From the NCBI GenBank assembly GCA_001771285.1, contig METI01000215.1, positions 10,533 through 43,366 of the forward strand: DNA of 32,834 nt. The letters run 5' to 3'. The first letter of the stretch is position 1, and each line of letters opens with the position of its first letter. Source of the DNA: a candidate division NC10 bacterium RIFCSPLOWO2_12_FULL_66_18. Its GTDB lineage: Bacteria > Methylomirabilota > Methylomirabilia > Methylomirabilales > 2-02-FULL-66-22. Under the pieces are notes generated by a model that saw only the letters and a program-made list of their open reading frames with translations, did not search any database and had not been told where the DNA came from. A program made the translations under genes and the position numbers. Positions 1 to 7,990 of this stretch are shown piece after piece.

Positions 1-2
1 AG

Positions 3-248
3 CCGGGCGGGAACAGCGTGCCCGCCCAGGTCGAGGAAGTGGTCTTCCAGGGGACCGTCATCCGCTACGTCCTCCGGGGTCCGACCGATGCGCCCCTGGA
101 GGTCGTCGCCATGTCCACCCTCCCGGTCCAGCACTACGACGGGCCGGAGCCGGGGGCGAAGGTGAACGTGGCCTGGCCACTCCGGGCCGGCTTCTGCTTC
201 CCGGCGGGACAGGCCCTGCTCTCGGAGAACGTGACGGATGAAGCCTGA
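3..248 (+). CDS. ABC transporter ATPase, C-terminal fragment (PotA-like TOBE region)
   Basis: This is the last 81 codons of a gene that begins before the window; the frame is open from base 3. The Walker and signature motifs lie upstream and cannot be seen. What remains reads as the beta-rich TOBE region that ends spermidine/putrescine- and Fe-type importer ATPases (residues VEEVVFQGTVIRYVL, then a short strand pattern and GAKVNVAWP). In this family the domain packs on the nucleotide-binding core and often contributes to regulation. The gene overlaps the following permease by 11 bp, so the two are almost certainly co-translated as the first part of an A-B-C-D Pot-type operon. Identity as the ATPase is inferred from the TOBE-like sequence and the neighbouring two permeases and binding protein. 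Confidence 0.8.
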   Translation, partial: PGGNSVPAQVEEVVFQGTVIRYVLRGPTDAPLEVVAMSTLPVQHYDGPEPGAKVNVAWPLRAGFCFPAGQALLSENVTDEA

Positions 249-1134
249 GGCTCGCGTCTCGGCGCCGAGAGGGTGGAGCCCCGCACTCCCCCTGTGGTTC
301 TCCATGACCCCGGGGCTCGCCATCCTGGCGGCGTTCTCCCTCCTGCCCCTGGTCCTGGTGGGCGTGTTCACGTTCTGGCGCTCCTCGCTCGCCGGCCTCG
401 AGCCGGCCTTCACCCTGGACAACTATCGCCGGTTCCTGGAAAGCCCGGTGTACGTCCGCCTGCTGCTGAAATCCCTTCGCACGGCGGTGACGGTGACGAG
501 CCTCAGCCTCCTGATGTCCTATCCCATGGCATACTTCCTGGCCCGGATCCTCCAGCGGGGGCGGGTCATCGGGATCATTCTCCTGATGCTGCCGTTTTGG
601 ACCAGCTACCTCGTCCGGACCTTTGGATGGCTTCCTATTCTGGGCCGGCGTGGCCTGCTGAACCAGTTGCTGCTTGGACTCGGGGCGATCCATCAACCGC
701 TGGACGTTTTCTTGTACAACGAATTCTCGGTGCATCTCGGGCTCTTATACGTGTACCTGCCGTTCATGACCATCCCGATCTTCCTCTCCCTGGATCGCCT
801 GGATCAGACGCTTCTGGATGCAGCGGCCGATCTCGGGGCCGGCCCCATGACGACGTTCTGGCGGGTCACCGTGCCGCTGACGCTCCCGGGGATCCTGGGC
901 GGCTGCCTGATGGTGTTCCTCCTGGCCTTCGGGGCCTACGTCACCCCGGCCCTCCTCGGCGGGCCCTCGGGGATCCTGTTCGGCAACCTCGTGGCATACC
1001 AGTTCGGTCCGACGAACAACTGGGCCTTCGGTGCGACGCTGGCGTTCATCATGCTGGCCGTCGTGGTCGCAGTCCTGCTCCTCAGCAGCCGGTGGGTCGG
1101 CCTGCGCGGGATCTTTCTCCGGGAGGGGTCGTGA
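238..1134 (+). CDS. ABC transporter permease, PotB-type
   Basis: A 298-residue inner-membrane permease of the spermidine/putrescine (binding-protein-dependent, PotB/PotC) family. Hydrophobic segments are visible near residues 20-45, 75-100, 105-130, 160-185, 215-245 and 265-290, giving about six membrane spans. The cytoplasmic EAA loop that docks on the ATPase is clear (DAAADLGAGPMTTFWRV, then PLTLPGI). The ATG at 238 has a GGAG 10 bp upstream (224-227) and lies inside the end of the ATPase gene, which implies translational coupling. The next permease starts on the GTGA that ends this gene. Substrate is not readable from the permease; polyamine-type cargo is only the family default. Length is normal for the family. 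Confidence 0.92.
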   Translation: MKPEARVSAPRGWSPALPLWFSMTPGLAILAAFSLLPLVLVGVFTFWRSSLAGLEPAFTLDNYRRFLESPVYVRLLLKSLRTAVTVTSLSLLMSYPMAYFLARILQRGRVIGIILLMLPFWTSYLVRTFGWLPILGRRGLLNQLLLGLGAIHQPLDVFLYNEFSVHLGLLYVYLPFMTIPIFLSLDRLDQTLLDAAADLGAGPMTTFWRVTVPLTLPGILGGCLMVFLLAFGAYVTPALLGGPSGILFGNLVAYQFGPTNNWAFGATLAFIMLAVVVAVLLLSSRWVGLRGIFLREGS

Positions 1135-1931
1135 GCGGCGACGGGAAGGTCTCCGGGCGGTTCCCGGGCTGGGGGCCCGTGCTCCTCTGGGGCTATGCCC
1201 TCACCATGTACATCTTCCTGTACGTCCCCATCCTCATCCTGGGGATCTTCTCGGTGAACAACTCCGCGATCGTGGCCTTCCCGCTGTCCGGGTTCACCCT
1301 CCGGTGGTACCGGTCGGCCCTGACGGATCCTGTCCTCCTGTCATCGTTTCGGCAGAGCGTGTCCCTGGGGATCGTGACCGCCCTCATCAGCACGAGCGCC
1401 GCGCTCTTGCTGGCGCTGGCGTTCCGGCACGGGTTCCGCGGCCAGGGAGTGGTGTTCCATCTCATCCTGGTCCCACTCATCATCCCCGGCATCGTCTCCG
1501 GCATCGTGCTCCTGGTCCTGTTCGGGGTCCTGGGCATCGACCTGTCCGTGTGGCGGACCGTCCTGCCGGCGCACATCACCTACACGCTGCCCTTCGCCTT
1601 CCTCAGCCTGTATCCGCGCATCCACGGCCTCGATCCGTCCCTGGAGGAGGCCGCCATGGACCTCGGCGCTGAGCGGTGGGAGACATTCAGGCGGGTGACC
1701 TTTCCCTTGATCAGGCCCGGGCTGGTGGCGGCGGGGCTCTTCGCTTTCAGCCTCTCGTTCGATGAATTCATCCGGACCTACTTCCTGGTCGGGACCCAGC
1801 GGACGCTCCCGGTGCACGTCTGGACCATGCTGGTGGAGACCCTGTCGCCCGAGGTGACGGCGCTGGCCGTCCTGATTGTCGTGATCTCCGTCTCGTGCTC
1901 GCTGACGGGATTCGTGTTCGCCCGGCGCTAG
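1131..1931 (+). CDS. ABC transporter permease, PotC-type
   Basis: A 266-residue permease forming the second half of the transmembrane channel with the preceding PotB-like protein. The first span follows a short polar N terminus (LLWGYALTMYIFLYVPILI), and the FTLRWY sequence after the first span is typical of PotC-type proteins. The EAA loop is present (EEAAMDLGAERWETFRRV, PLIRPGL) followed by FDEF, another PotC-like feature. I place the start at GTG 1131, overlapping the upstream stop as GTGA, because an AGGGG-type ribosome site sits at 1121-1127. The open frame extends far upstream in the PotB gene but that part is not protein-like. The gene ends 61 bp before the binding-protein gene. Confidence 0.92.
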   Translation: MSGDGKVSGRFPGWGPVLLWGYALTMYIFLYVPILILGIFSVNNSAIVAFPLSGFTLRWYRSALTDPVLLSSFRQSVSLGIVTALISTSAALLLALAFRHGFRGQGVVFHLILVPLIIPGIVSGIVLLVLFGVLGIDLSVWRTVLPAHITYTLPFAFLSLYPRIHGLDPSLEEAAMDLGAERWETFRRVTFPLIRPGLVAAGLFAFSLSFDEFIRTYFLVGTQRTLPVHVWTMLVETLSPEVTALAVLIVVISVSCSLTGFVFARR

Positions 1932-1962
1932 CTCTGGGCGCGTATGAGCCTTCGCGAAGGAG

Positions 1963-2045
1963 ATCGATGTTCGCAAGGAGAGGGGAGATGCCATGACCAA
2001 GCCAATCGATGTTCGCAAGGAGAGGGGAGATGCCATGACGAAGCG
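1963..2045 (+). repeat. 42-bp tandem duplication of a ribosome-binding site and start codon
   Basis: Bases 1963-2004 and the bases from 2005 on are copies with a 42-bp period. The second copy matches for 35 bases, then shows scattered differences. Each copy contains an AAGGAGAGGGGAG ribosome-binding site and an ATG (1993 and 2035) in the same frame, because 42 bp equals 14 codons. Each copy also carries an overlapping nine-codon frame (MFARRGEMP, at 1967-1996 and 2009-2038) whose TGA overlaps the ATG of the potD-like gene as ATGA. The near identity suggests a recent slippage or recombination duplication. Confidence 0.9.
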
Positions 2046-3156
2046 AATTGACCATACACAGCTGGGGCGCCGCGCGTTTCTCCGCGGCGCAGGAGCGCTC
2101 GCCGTGAGTGGGGCCGCGCTCGGTCTGGGCTATGAAGGCGTCGCGCCCCGCCGGGCGGCCGCAGCCTCCGCCGGCACCCTCACGGTCCTCATGGGGCCCT
2201 CGGCGGTCCGCCCCGAGCTGGTCGCGCCCTTCGAGGAGAAGACCGGCATCAAGCTCAACATCGCGCCGTACGTCTCGCCGACGGACGTCGTCACGAAGCT
2301 CATGGTCCCCGGCGGGACGCGCGCCTACGACGTGATGGGCGGCCTCACGGATTTCACGACCCCCCTGGTCGAGAAGGGACTGCTCCTGCCGCTGGACATG
2401 AGCAAGATCCCCAACGTCCAGTACCTGAATCCCCTGTTCAAGCAGGACATCCTCACACGGGACGGCAGGCCCTACACCCTGCCCTTCTACTGGGGGTACG
2501 ACTCCGTCCTGTTCAACACCACCAAGATCCCGGAGAACGACCCTGTGACCCAGTCGTGGGGCGTCCTGTTCGACGACCGCTACAAGGGAAAGGTCGCCCT
2601 GCGGGACGACGCCCATCAATCCATCCTCATCACGGCACTGCACCTGGGCCACAGGGATCCGCTGGGGATGGACCGGAGCGACCTCAAAGAGATCATCCGG
2701 TTCCTGATCTCCAAGAAGAGCAACTTCCGCGCCCTCTGGACCGGCTTCGCCCAGGCCGTGAACCTCATGGCCAGCGGCGAGGTCTGGGCCATGTACGGCT
2801 GGATCCTCATGCGGACGACCTTGCAGCGACAGGGCCAGCCCGTGGCCAACAACTGGCCGAAGGACGGCGTCATCGTGTGGACGCAGGTGGCGTTCGCCCC
2901 CAAGGACACGGCGGCCGTCCCGCAGGTCAATGTCTGGCTCAACTACCTCCTGACCAAGGAGTACGGTGTGGCGCTGACCAAGGTCAACGGCGGGATCCTG
3001 TCCTGCTCGCGGCTGGTGGAGACGGAGTTCTCCAAGGCAGAGATGCACCAGCTTGGCTACGACCTGAACGAGCGCCGCCTGAACCTCTTCCGCCTTGGGC
3101 TTCCCAAGCATCTCGACCAATGGCTTGAAGCCTGGGCCGAATTCAAGAGCGCGTAG
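1993..3156 (+). CDS. Extracellular solute-binding protein, PotD-like, Tat-exported
   Basis: A periplasmic substrate-binding protein for the upstream ATPase and permeases, belonging to the PotD/PotF (extracellular solute-binding 1/6) families. The N terminus has a twin-arginine signal (GRRAFLRGAGALAVSGAALG) and a small-residue cleavage region (AAAASA), so it is probably exported folded through Tat. The mature part starts with GTLTVLMGPSAV and contains the EKTGIKLNI segment typical of these proteins. Two in-frame starts, ATG 1993 (387 residues) and ATG 2035 (373 residues), each have a strong ribosome site because the initiation region is duplicated. The second gives a more usual signal-peptide length and is equally likely to be the functional one. 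The ligand is unknown. It is followed 30 bp later by the first amidohydrolase gene. Confidence 0.9.
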   Translation: MTKPIDVRKERGDAMTKRIDHTQLGRRAFLRGAGALAVSGAALGLGYEGVAPRRAAAASAGTLTVLMGPSAVRPELVAPFEEKTGIKLNIAPYVSPTDVVTKLMVPGGTRAYDVMGGLTDFTTPLVEKGLLLPLDMSKIPNVQYLNPLFKQDILTRDGRPYTLPFYWGYDSVLFNTTKIPENDPVTQSWGVLFDDRYKGKVALRDDAHQSILITALHLGHRDPLGMDRSDLKEIIRFLISKKSNFRALWTGFAQAVNLMASGEVWAMYGWILMRTTLQRQGQPVANNWPKDGVIVWTQVAFAPKDTAAVPQVNVWLNYLLTKEYGVALTKVNGGILSCSRLVETEFSKAEMHQLGYDLNERRLNLFRLGLPKHLDQWLEAWAEFKSA

Positions 3157-3186
3157 CCACACTGACGACACCAGAGGAGACGCCCC

Positions 3187-3867
3187 GTGGCTCTGCAGTT
3201 GTTCGGCAAACAGGGATGGACCAGCCTTGAGGAAGTCGTAATGTCGGCCCACACCGCCGTTCTGGTGGTGGACATGCAGAACGATTTCTGCGCACCGGGT
3301 GGACGAGCCCACCGCCGCGGGCGGGACCTGACCGCGATTGAGGCGTTGATTCCCCGCCTCAAGGATTTCCTCACTCAGGCTCGGGCTGCCAGCGTGCGCA
3401 TCATCTACATCCAGAACTCGGTGCGCCCCGATGGGGCCCTGAGCGGCCCCGCCGACCTTGTCCGGCGAGCGGCCGAATGGGGCGCGGAGGATCCGCTGGT
3501 CACGCTGCCGGGCACCTGGGGCCACCGCATCGTCGAGGACCTTGCTCCGAAGCCCCAGGACCTCGTGGTGCCGAAGTTTCGCCAGAGCGGCTTCGTGGCG
3601 ACCAATCTCGAGATGATCCTGCGGGGAAACGGGATCGAGACGGTCATCGTGACGGGCGTGGCCACGCACGCGTGCGTCGAGGCCACGGCGCGGGACGCAC
3701 TGACGCGGGACTTCTACGTGGTCATCCCGCGCGACGGCGTGGCGGCGTTGGAGCCGCAGTTGCACGAGGCGGCCCTCTTGATCTTGGAGGCATTGCTTCC
3801 GCGTGGGATGGTTCCCAAGGCGGCGGAGGTGGAAGCGATATGGGCGGCGCAATCCGGAAAGGCATAA
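3187..3867 (+). CDS. Cysteine hydrolase, isochorismatase family (copy 1)
   Basis: A 226-residue cytoplasmic amidohydrolase of the isochorismatase/cysteine-hydrolase superfamily, which includes N-carbamoylsarcosine amidase, nicotinamidase, biuret hydrolase and ureidoacrylate amidase. The catalytic triad is in place: Asp29 (VVDMQNDF), Lys130 (VPKFRQSGF) and Cys163 (THACVEATARDA), with the expected cis-peptide-type GVATHAC turn. GTG 3187 is chosen because GAGGAGA (3174-3180) precedes it; ATG 3241 would remove the N-terminal strand-helix shared with the paralogue at 9008. Lying directly before HyuB/HyuA, it probably hydrolyses the carbamoyl or amide product released after ring opening. N-carbamoylsarcosine-amidase-like activity is the most coherent guess but biuret- or maleamate-type amides are possible. 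Confidence 0.93.
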   Translation: MALQLFGKQGWTSLEEVVMSAHTAVLVVDMQNDFCAPGGRAHRRGRDLTAIEALIPRLKDFLTQARAASVRIIYIQNSVRPDGALSGPADLVRRAAEWGAEDPLVTLPGTWGHRIVEDLAPKPQDLVVPKFRQSGFVATNLEMILRGNGIETVIVTGVATHACVEATARDALTRDFYVVIPRDGVAALEPQLHEAALLILEALLPRGMVPKAAEVEAIWAAQSGKA

Positions 3868-5888
3868 GGCGACGGCGCGGCATCGATCCGATCACCCTGG
3901 AGGTGATCCGGGAAGGTCTGGTGGCCATCGTCCGCGAGATGCGGGCGAACATGATCCGGTCCGCCCTCTCCTCCGCCGTGTGCGAGCTGTACGACCTCTC
4001 CTGCGCCCTGGTAGACGACCGGGCCCAACTGGTGGCGCAGTCCGAGGACAACCCGCAGCACATCTTCCCCTTGCTCTGGTCGGTGCGCCTGGTCCTGGAC
4101 CGGTTCGGGCGGAACATCCGGCCGGGGGACATCTTCATCCACAACGATCCCTACGAGGGCGGGACCCACCTGAACGACATCGCCATGATCTACCCGGTCT
4201 TCGCCGGCGGGCGCCCCCTGCTGTTCTCGGTGGTTCGAGCCCACTGGGAGGACGTCGGCGGCATGACCGCCGGCAGCATCTCGGGCCAGGCCACGGAGAT
4301 CTACCAGGAGGGGCTCCGCATCCCGCCCATCCGGGTCTACGAGCGGGGCCGGCCGAACCAGGCCTTCCTCGAGACCATGTTCCTCAACATGCGGATGCCC
4401 GAGGAGCGCCAGGGCGACTTCCGGGCCATGGTGGGGACCTGCCGCATCGGGGAGCGCCGCGTGCGGGGCCTCCTGCGGCGCTTGGGAGCGGACGTCCTGC
4501 GGGCCGGCGTGGTGGAGATGCTGGACCGGGAAGAGGCCCGCATCCGGCAGAAGATCGCCCAGCTCCCCCGCGGAGAGCACCGCTACGAGCTGTACCTGGA
4601 CCCGCGGCCCGACCTGCCCGAGCCCCTGGTCATCCGGGTGCGGGTCCAGACGGGCGATGGGATCACGGTGGACTTCACGGGCTCCTCCCGCCAGATGCGC
4701 GGGCCGTACAACCTCGGCGAGTCCGGCGCACCCACCGGGGTGTTCATGGTCCTGAAGTCGCTCCTGGATCCCAGCAGCCCGGTGAACTCCGGATCCTTCC
4801 GCCCCATTCGGGTCATCGCCCCCCGGGGGACGTTCCTGAACGCCACGCCCCCGGCCGCCGTGGGCGCCATGGGCGATGTCCGGCGCTCGCTGGAGTCGGC
4901 CCTCATCGGGGCCCTGGCCCGGGTCATCCCCGACGCGGTCGCCGGCGACACCAAGGGCTCGTCCAACCAGGTGCTGCTCTCGGGCCGGGATCCCGGGAAG
5001 AACGGGCGCGTGTTCCTCCTGTACGAGGCCCCCTCCGGGGGGACGGGCGGCTTCCTGGAAGAGGACGGTAACAACACCCTGCGGACGTTCCACGAGGGGG
5101 ACTTCACCGCCATCCAGCCCATCGAGGCCGTCGAGAACAAGTTCCCCGTCCTGGTGGAGCGGACCGAGCTGCGCCAGGACTCCTGCGGCCACGGGCGCCA
5201 CCGCGGAGGGCTGGGCATGCGCCGGGTGATCCGCCTGCTGGCCCCGGAGGGCGCCATCTCCTTCGTCTCCGACAAGAACGTTGTGCCCCCCTTCGGCGTC
5301 CACGGCGGCTTCTCCGGCGGGCCGAACCGGTTCGGGGTGAGCCGCGATGGCCGCGAGCTCACCCTGTCGGGGGTCCCGGGGAAGGTCTCCGGATTCCCGC
5401 TGAAGCAGGACGACCGCATCCTCGAGCAATCCAGCGGCGGCGGCGGGTACGGGGATCCCCTGGAGCGGGAGCCGGCCCGCGTGGCCTCGGATGTCGCCGA
5501 GGGATACATCAGCCTCGCCACGGCCGAGGCCGCCTACGGCGTCATCCTCCGGGACGGGCAGGTGGACCTCGAGGCCACCGAGGCGCGGCGGCGCGCGCTC
5601 CAGGAACAGCGGGTCTTCCTGACGGTCGAGGCGCTCCGGGGGGAGGAGACCCCGGGCGGCTATCGCGCCGTCGTGGTTGCCCCCTCGGCCGCGGACGCGC
5701 TCCAGGCCAAGGCGGGGGATCTGGTCGAGTGCCTCGCGCTGAAGCACCCGGGCGCTCCGCTCCGCGCCTGGCTTCGGATCGATCCCGGCCTCCCCCGGGA
5801 GTCCTGTCGCCTGGGGCCCGGCGGCCTGGCGGCCCTCGGCCTCCGGGAGGGCGAGCGGACCTGGGTTCGCAAGGTGGTGCTCCAGTGA
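3840..5888 (+). CDS. hyuB: Hydantoinase/oxoprolinase B subunit (HyuB family) with C-terminal extension
   Basis: A 682-residue protein of the HyuB family, partner of HyuA in ATP-dependent opening of cyclic amides (N-methylhydantoinase, 5-oxoprolinase, caprolactamase). Family signatures occur in order: DPITLEVIREGLVAIVREM near the N terminus, AQSEDNPQHIFPLLW, NDPYEGGTHLNDIAM, HGRHRGGLGMRRVIR, and SSGGGGYGDPLER around residues 532-541. The last signature normally lies close to the C terminus, but here about 140 residues follow. The final 90 or so form a beta-rich, valine-rich stretch I cannot assign. ATG 3840 overlaps the amidase gene by 28 bp and has GGAGGTGGAAG upstream; the frame is open further back but lacks family sequence. 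HyuA follows with a GTGA overlap. Confidence 0.93.
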   Translation: MGGAIRKGIRRRRGIDPITLEVIREGLVAIVREMRANMIRSALSSAVCELYDLSCALVDDRAQLVAQSEDNPQHIFPLLWSVRLVLDRFGRNIRPGDIFIHNDPYEGGTHLNDIAMIYPVFAGGRPLLFSVVRAHWEDVGGMTAGSISGQATEIYQEGLRIPPIRVYERGRPNQAFLETMFLNMRMPEERQGDFRAMVGTCRIGERRVRGLLRRLGADVLRAGVVEMLDREEARIRQKIAQLPRGEHRYELYLDPRPDLPEPLVIRVRVQTGDGITVDFTGSSRQMRGPYNLGESGAPTGVFMVLKSLLDPSSPVNSGSFRPIRVIAPRGTFLNATPPAAVGAMGDVRRSLESALIGALARVIPDAVAGDTKGSSNQVLLSGRDPGKNGRVFLLYEAPSGGTGGFLEEDGNNTLRTFHEGDFTAIQPIEAVENKFPVLVERTELRQDSCGHGRHRGGLGMRRVIRLLAPEGAISFVSDKNVVPPFGVHGGFSGGPNRFGVSRDGRELTLSGVPGKVSGFPLKQDDRILEQSSGGGGYGDPLEREPARVASDVAEGYISLATAEAAYGVILRDGQVDLEATEARRRALQEQRVFLTVEALRGEETPGGYRAVVVAPSAADALQAKAGDLVECLALKHPGAPLRAWLRIDPGLPRESCRLGPGGLAALGLREGERTWVRKVVLQ

Positions 5889-7948
5889 CCCTCCGCGGGA
5901 AGGTGAACGGACGAGGCGCGAGCCTCCTGGTCGGGATCGACATCGGCGGGACGTTCACCGACTTTGTCGTCCGGGATGAGCGGAGCAGGACCCTCCTCGT
6001 GGGGAAGGTCCCCTCGCGGCCCGGCGCCGAATGGGAGGCCGTCCTCCAGGGCCTCGACGCCCTGCAGGTGGACCTCACGCGCGTCCGGCGAGTGATCCAC
6101 GCTACCACCATCGGCACGAACATCATCCTGGAGCGGAAGGGGGCCCGCGCGGCCCTCCTCACCACCGAGGGCTTCCGCGACGTGATCGAGATCGGGCGCT
6201 GCCAGCGGCTCATCCCGGGGAGCCTCTTCCACATCAAGTTCGTCCGGCCCAAGCCCCTCATCCCGCGCTCCCGACGGTTCGAGGTCCGGGAGCGCATGCT
6301 GAAGGACGGAACGGTCGCCACGCCTCTCACCGAGGCGGCGCTGGAGGAGGTCGCGGTGGCCCTCGCGGCAGCCGAGCCCGAGGCCGTCGCCGTCTGCTTC
6401 CTTCACAGCTACGCCAACCCCGCCCACGAGCGCCTGGCGCGGACGTTCCTCGCCCGGCGCTTCCCGGCCTCCCACCTGTCCACTTCCCACGAGGTGGTCG
6501 GGGAGTTCCGCGAGTTCGAGCGTTTCTCCAGCACGATCATGAACGCCTCCGTCGCGCCCGGGACCAGCCGCTACCTCACCCGGCTGGAGGCGGCCTTGGT
6601 GGAGCGCGGCTATCGGGCGCGCCTGCAGATCATGGCCTCCAACGGCGGGACGATGACGCCCGAGGCCGCCTCCCGCCTGGCGGTCCGGACGATCCTCTCC
6701 GGCCCAGTCGGCGGCGTCAACGGCGCCGTCCACGTCGCCGCGGGGGCCGGCTTCCGGAACCTCATCACCTACGACATGGGCGGCACCAGTACTGACGTCT
6801 GCCTGATCCAGGACGGCCGGGCAGGCACCGTCGGCTGGAGCCTCCTGGACGGCTACCCGGTGAAGATCGCCCAGCTCAACATCAACACCGTGGGGGCAGG
6901 CGGCGGGAGCCTCGCCCGCTGCGACGAGGCCGGGCTCCTGCGCGTCGGGCCGGAGAGCGCCGGGGCGGTCCCCGGCCCCGCCTGTTACGGCAAGGGCGGC
7001 ACGGAGCCGACCGTCACCGACGCGAATCTGGTCCTGGGCCGGCTGGATGCCACGCGCCTCCTGGGAGGCCGGTTGCAGCTCCGGCCCGACGTCGCCGAGG
7101 CCGCCCTGGGCCGCTTGGCCCAGGCCCTTGGCCGCATGGCGATCCCCAAGCTGGCCGACGGCATCCTCCGCATCGGCGTGGCCAAGATGGCCAGCGCCAT
7201 CCGCGAGATCTCGGTCGAGCGGGGCCACGACCCGCGGGAGTTCGTCCTGGTGCCCTTCGGCGGGGCCGGGCCCATGCACGCCGCCTTCGTCGCCGAGGAA
7301 CTGGGCATCGACCGGATCCTGGTCCCGCGCCACCCGGGTAACCTGTCGGCCTTCGGCCTCTTGGTCTCGGACCTCATCCAGGACCGCACGGAGACCTGGA
7401 TCGTTCCCCTGGAGGCCGTGAGCCGACAGGCCTTGCAAGCCCGGTGGGACGCCCTGCGGCAGACCCTGCGGGAGGCGATCCAGGCCGACGGCTGGGGTCC
7501 CGGGCCCATCCTCTTCCGCTACGCGCTGGATCTCCGGTATCGTGGCCAAGCCTTCGAGCTGACGCTGCCGCTCACGCGCCCCGACCAGCCCATGCGCGAA
7601 ATCGAGGCGGCATTCCACAAAGCCCACGAGCAGACCTACGGTCACAGCAGTCCGGGCGAGGCCGTGGAGCTGATCGCCCTGCGGGCCAGCGCCGTCCGCA
7701 CCGTTCTCAAGCCGCCGGCCGACCGGCTGCCCAGGGTGACGCGGGCGGGGGTGCGCCCGTCCGGGGAGCGGCCGGTCTTCTTCGGCGGGAAATTCCTGCG
7801 GACGCGCCTCTACGATCGCGAGGCGCTGGGGGCCGGCGCCCGCATCCGGGGGCCGGCGATCATCGAGGAGCTGGGCGCGACCACGGTCGTTCCCCCGAGG
7901 TGGCAGGTGGAGGTCGGGCGAACCGGCCACATACTGATGAGCCGGTAG
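5885..7948 (+). CDS. hyuA: Hydantoinase/oxoprolinase A subunit (HyuA family)
   Basis: A 687-residue ATP-binding subunit of the HyuA family (actin-like ATPase fold), acting with HyuB in the cytoplasm. The first phosphate-binding loop is at residues 17-27 (GIDIGGTFTDF) and the second near residue 296 (YDMGGTSTDVC). HATTIGTN, SGPVGGVNGA, NTVGAGGGSLA and FGGAGPMHA are all family signatures. GTG 5885 overlaps the HyuB stop codon (GTGA), the arrangement expected of subunits made in equal amounts. The family phosphorylates a ring amide carbonyl before hydrolysis; known substrates are 5-oxoproline, N-methylhydantoin and caprolactam, and sequence alone does not choose between them. The two flanking carbamoylsarcosine-amidase-like proteins favour a hydantoin. 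Acetone-carboxylase relatives are less likely because no gamma subunit is present. Confidence 0.95.
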   Translation: MTLRGKVNGRGASLLVGIDIGGTFTDFVVRDERSRTLLVGKVPSRPGAEWEAVLQGLDALQVDLTRVRRVIHATTIGTNIILERKGARAALLTTEGFRDVIEIGRCQRLIPGSLFHIKFVRPKPLIPRSRRFEVRERMLKDGTVATPLTEAALEEVAVALAAAEPEAVAVCFLHSYANPAHERLARTFLARRFPASHLSTSHEVVGEFREFERFSSTIMNASVAPGTSRYLTRLEAALVERGYRARLQIMASNGGTMTPEAASRLAVRTILSGPVGGVNGAVHVAAGAGFRNLITYDMGGTSTDVCLIQDGRAGTVGWSLLDGYPVKIAQLNINTVGAGGGSLARCDEAGLLRVGPESAGAVPGPACYGKGGTEPTVTDANLVLGRLDATRLLGGRLQLRPDVAEAALGRLAQALGRMAIPKLADGILRIGVAKMASAIREISVERGHDPREFVLVPFGGAGPMHAAFVAEELGIDRILVPRHPGNLSAFGLLVSDLIQDRTETWIVPLEAVSRQALQARWDALRQTLREAIQADGWGPGPILFRYALDLRYRGQAFELTLPLTRPDQPMREIEAAFHKAHEQTYGHSSPGEAVELIALRASAVRTVLKPPADRLPRVTRAGVRPSGERPVFFGGKFLRTRLYDREALGAGARIRGPAIIEELGATTVVPPRWQVEVGRTGHILMSR

Positions 7949-7990
7949 TTCGATATCATGATCCGAAAGCCGGAAAAGGAGGAGGCTGCA

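Noticed and set aside
3477..3839. A longer HyuB beginning upstream of 3840
   Set aside because: The frame is open there, but the translation is arginine/glycine/proline-rich shadow of the amidase gene and lacks family sequence. ATG 3840 has a ribosome site.
5885..7948. Acetone carboxylase rather than a hydantoinase
   Set aside because: Acetone carboxylase needs a small gamma subunit next to the HyuA/HyuB-like subunits, and none is found. The neighbouring amidohydrolases fit amide ring opening better.
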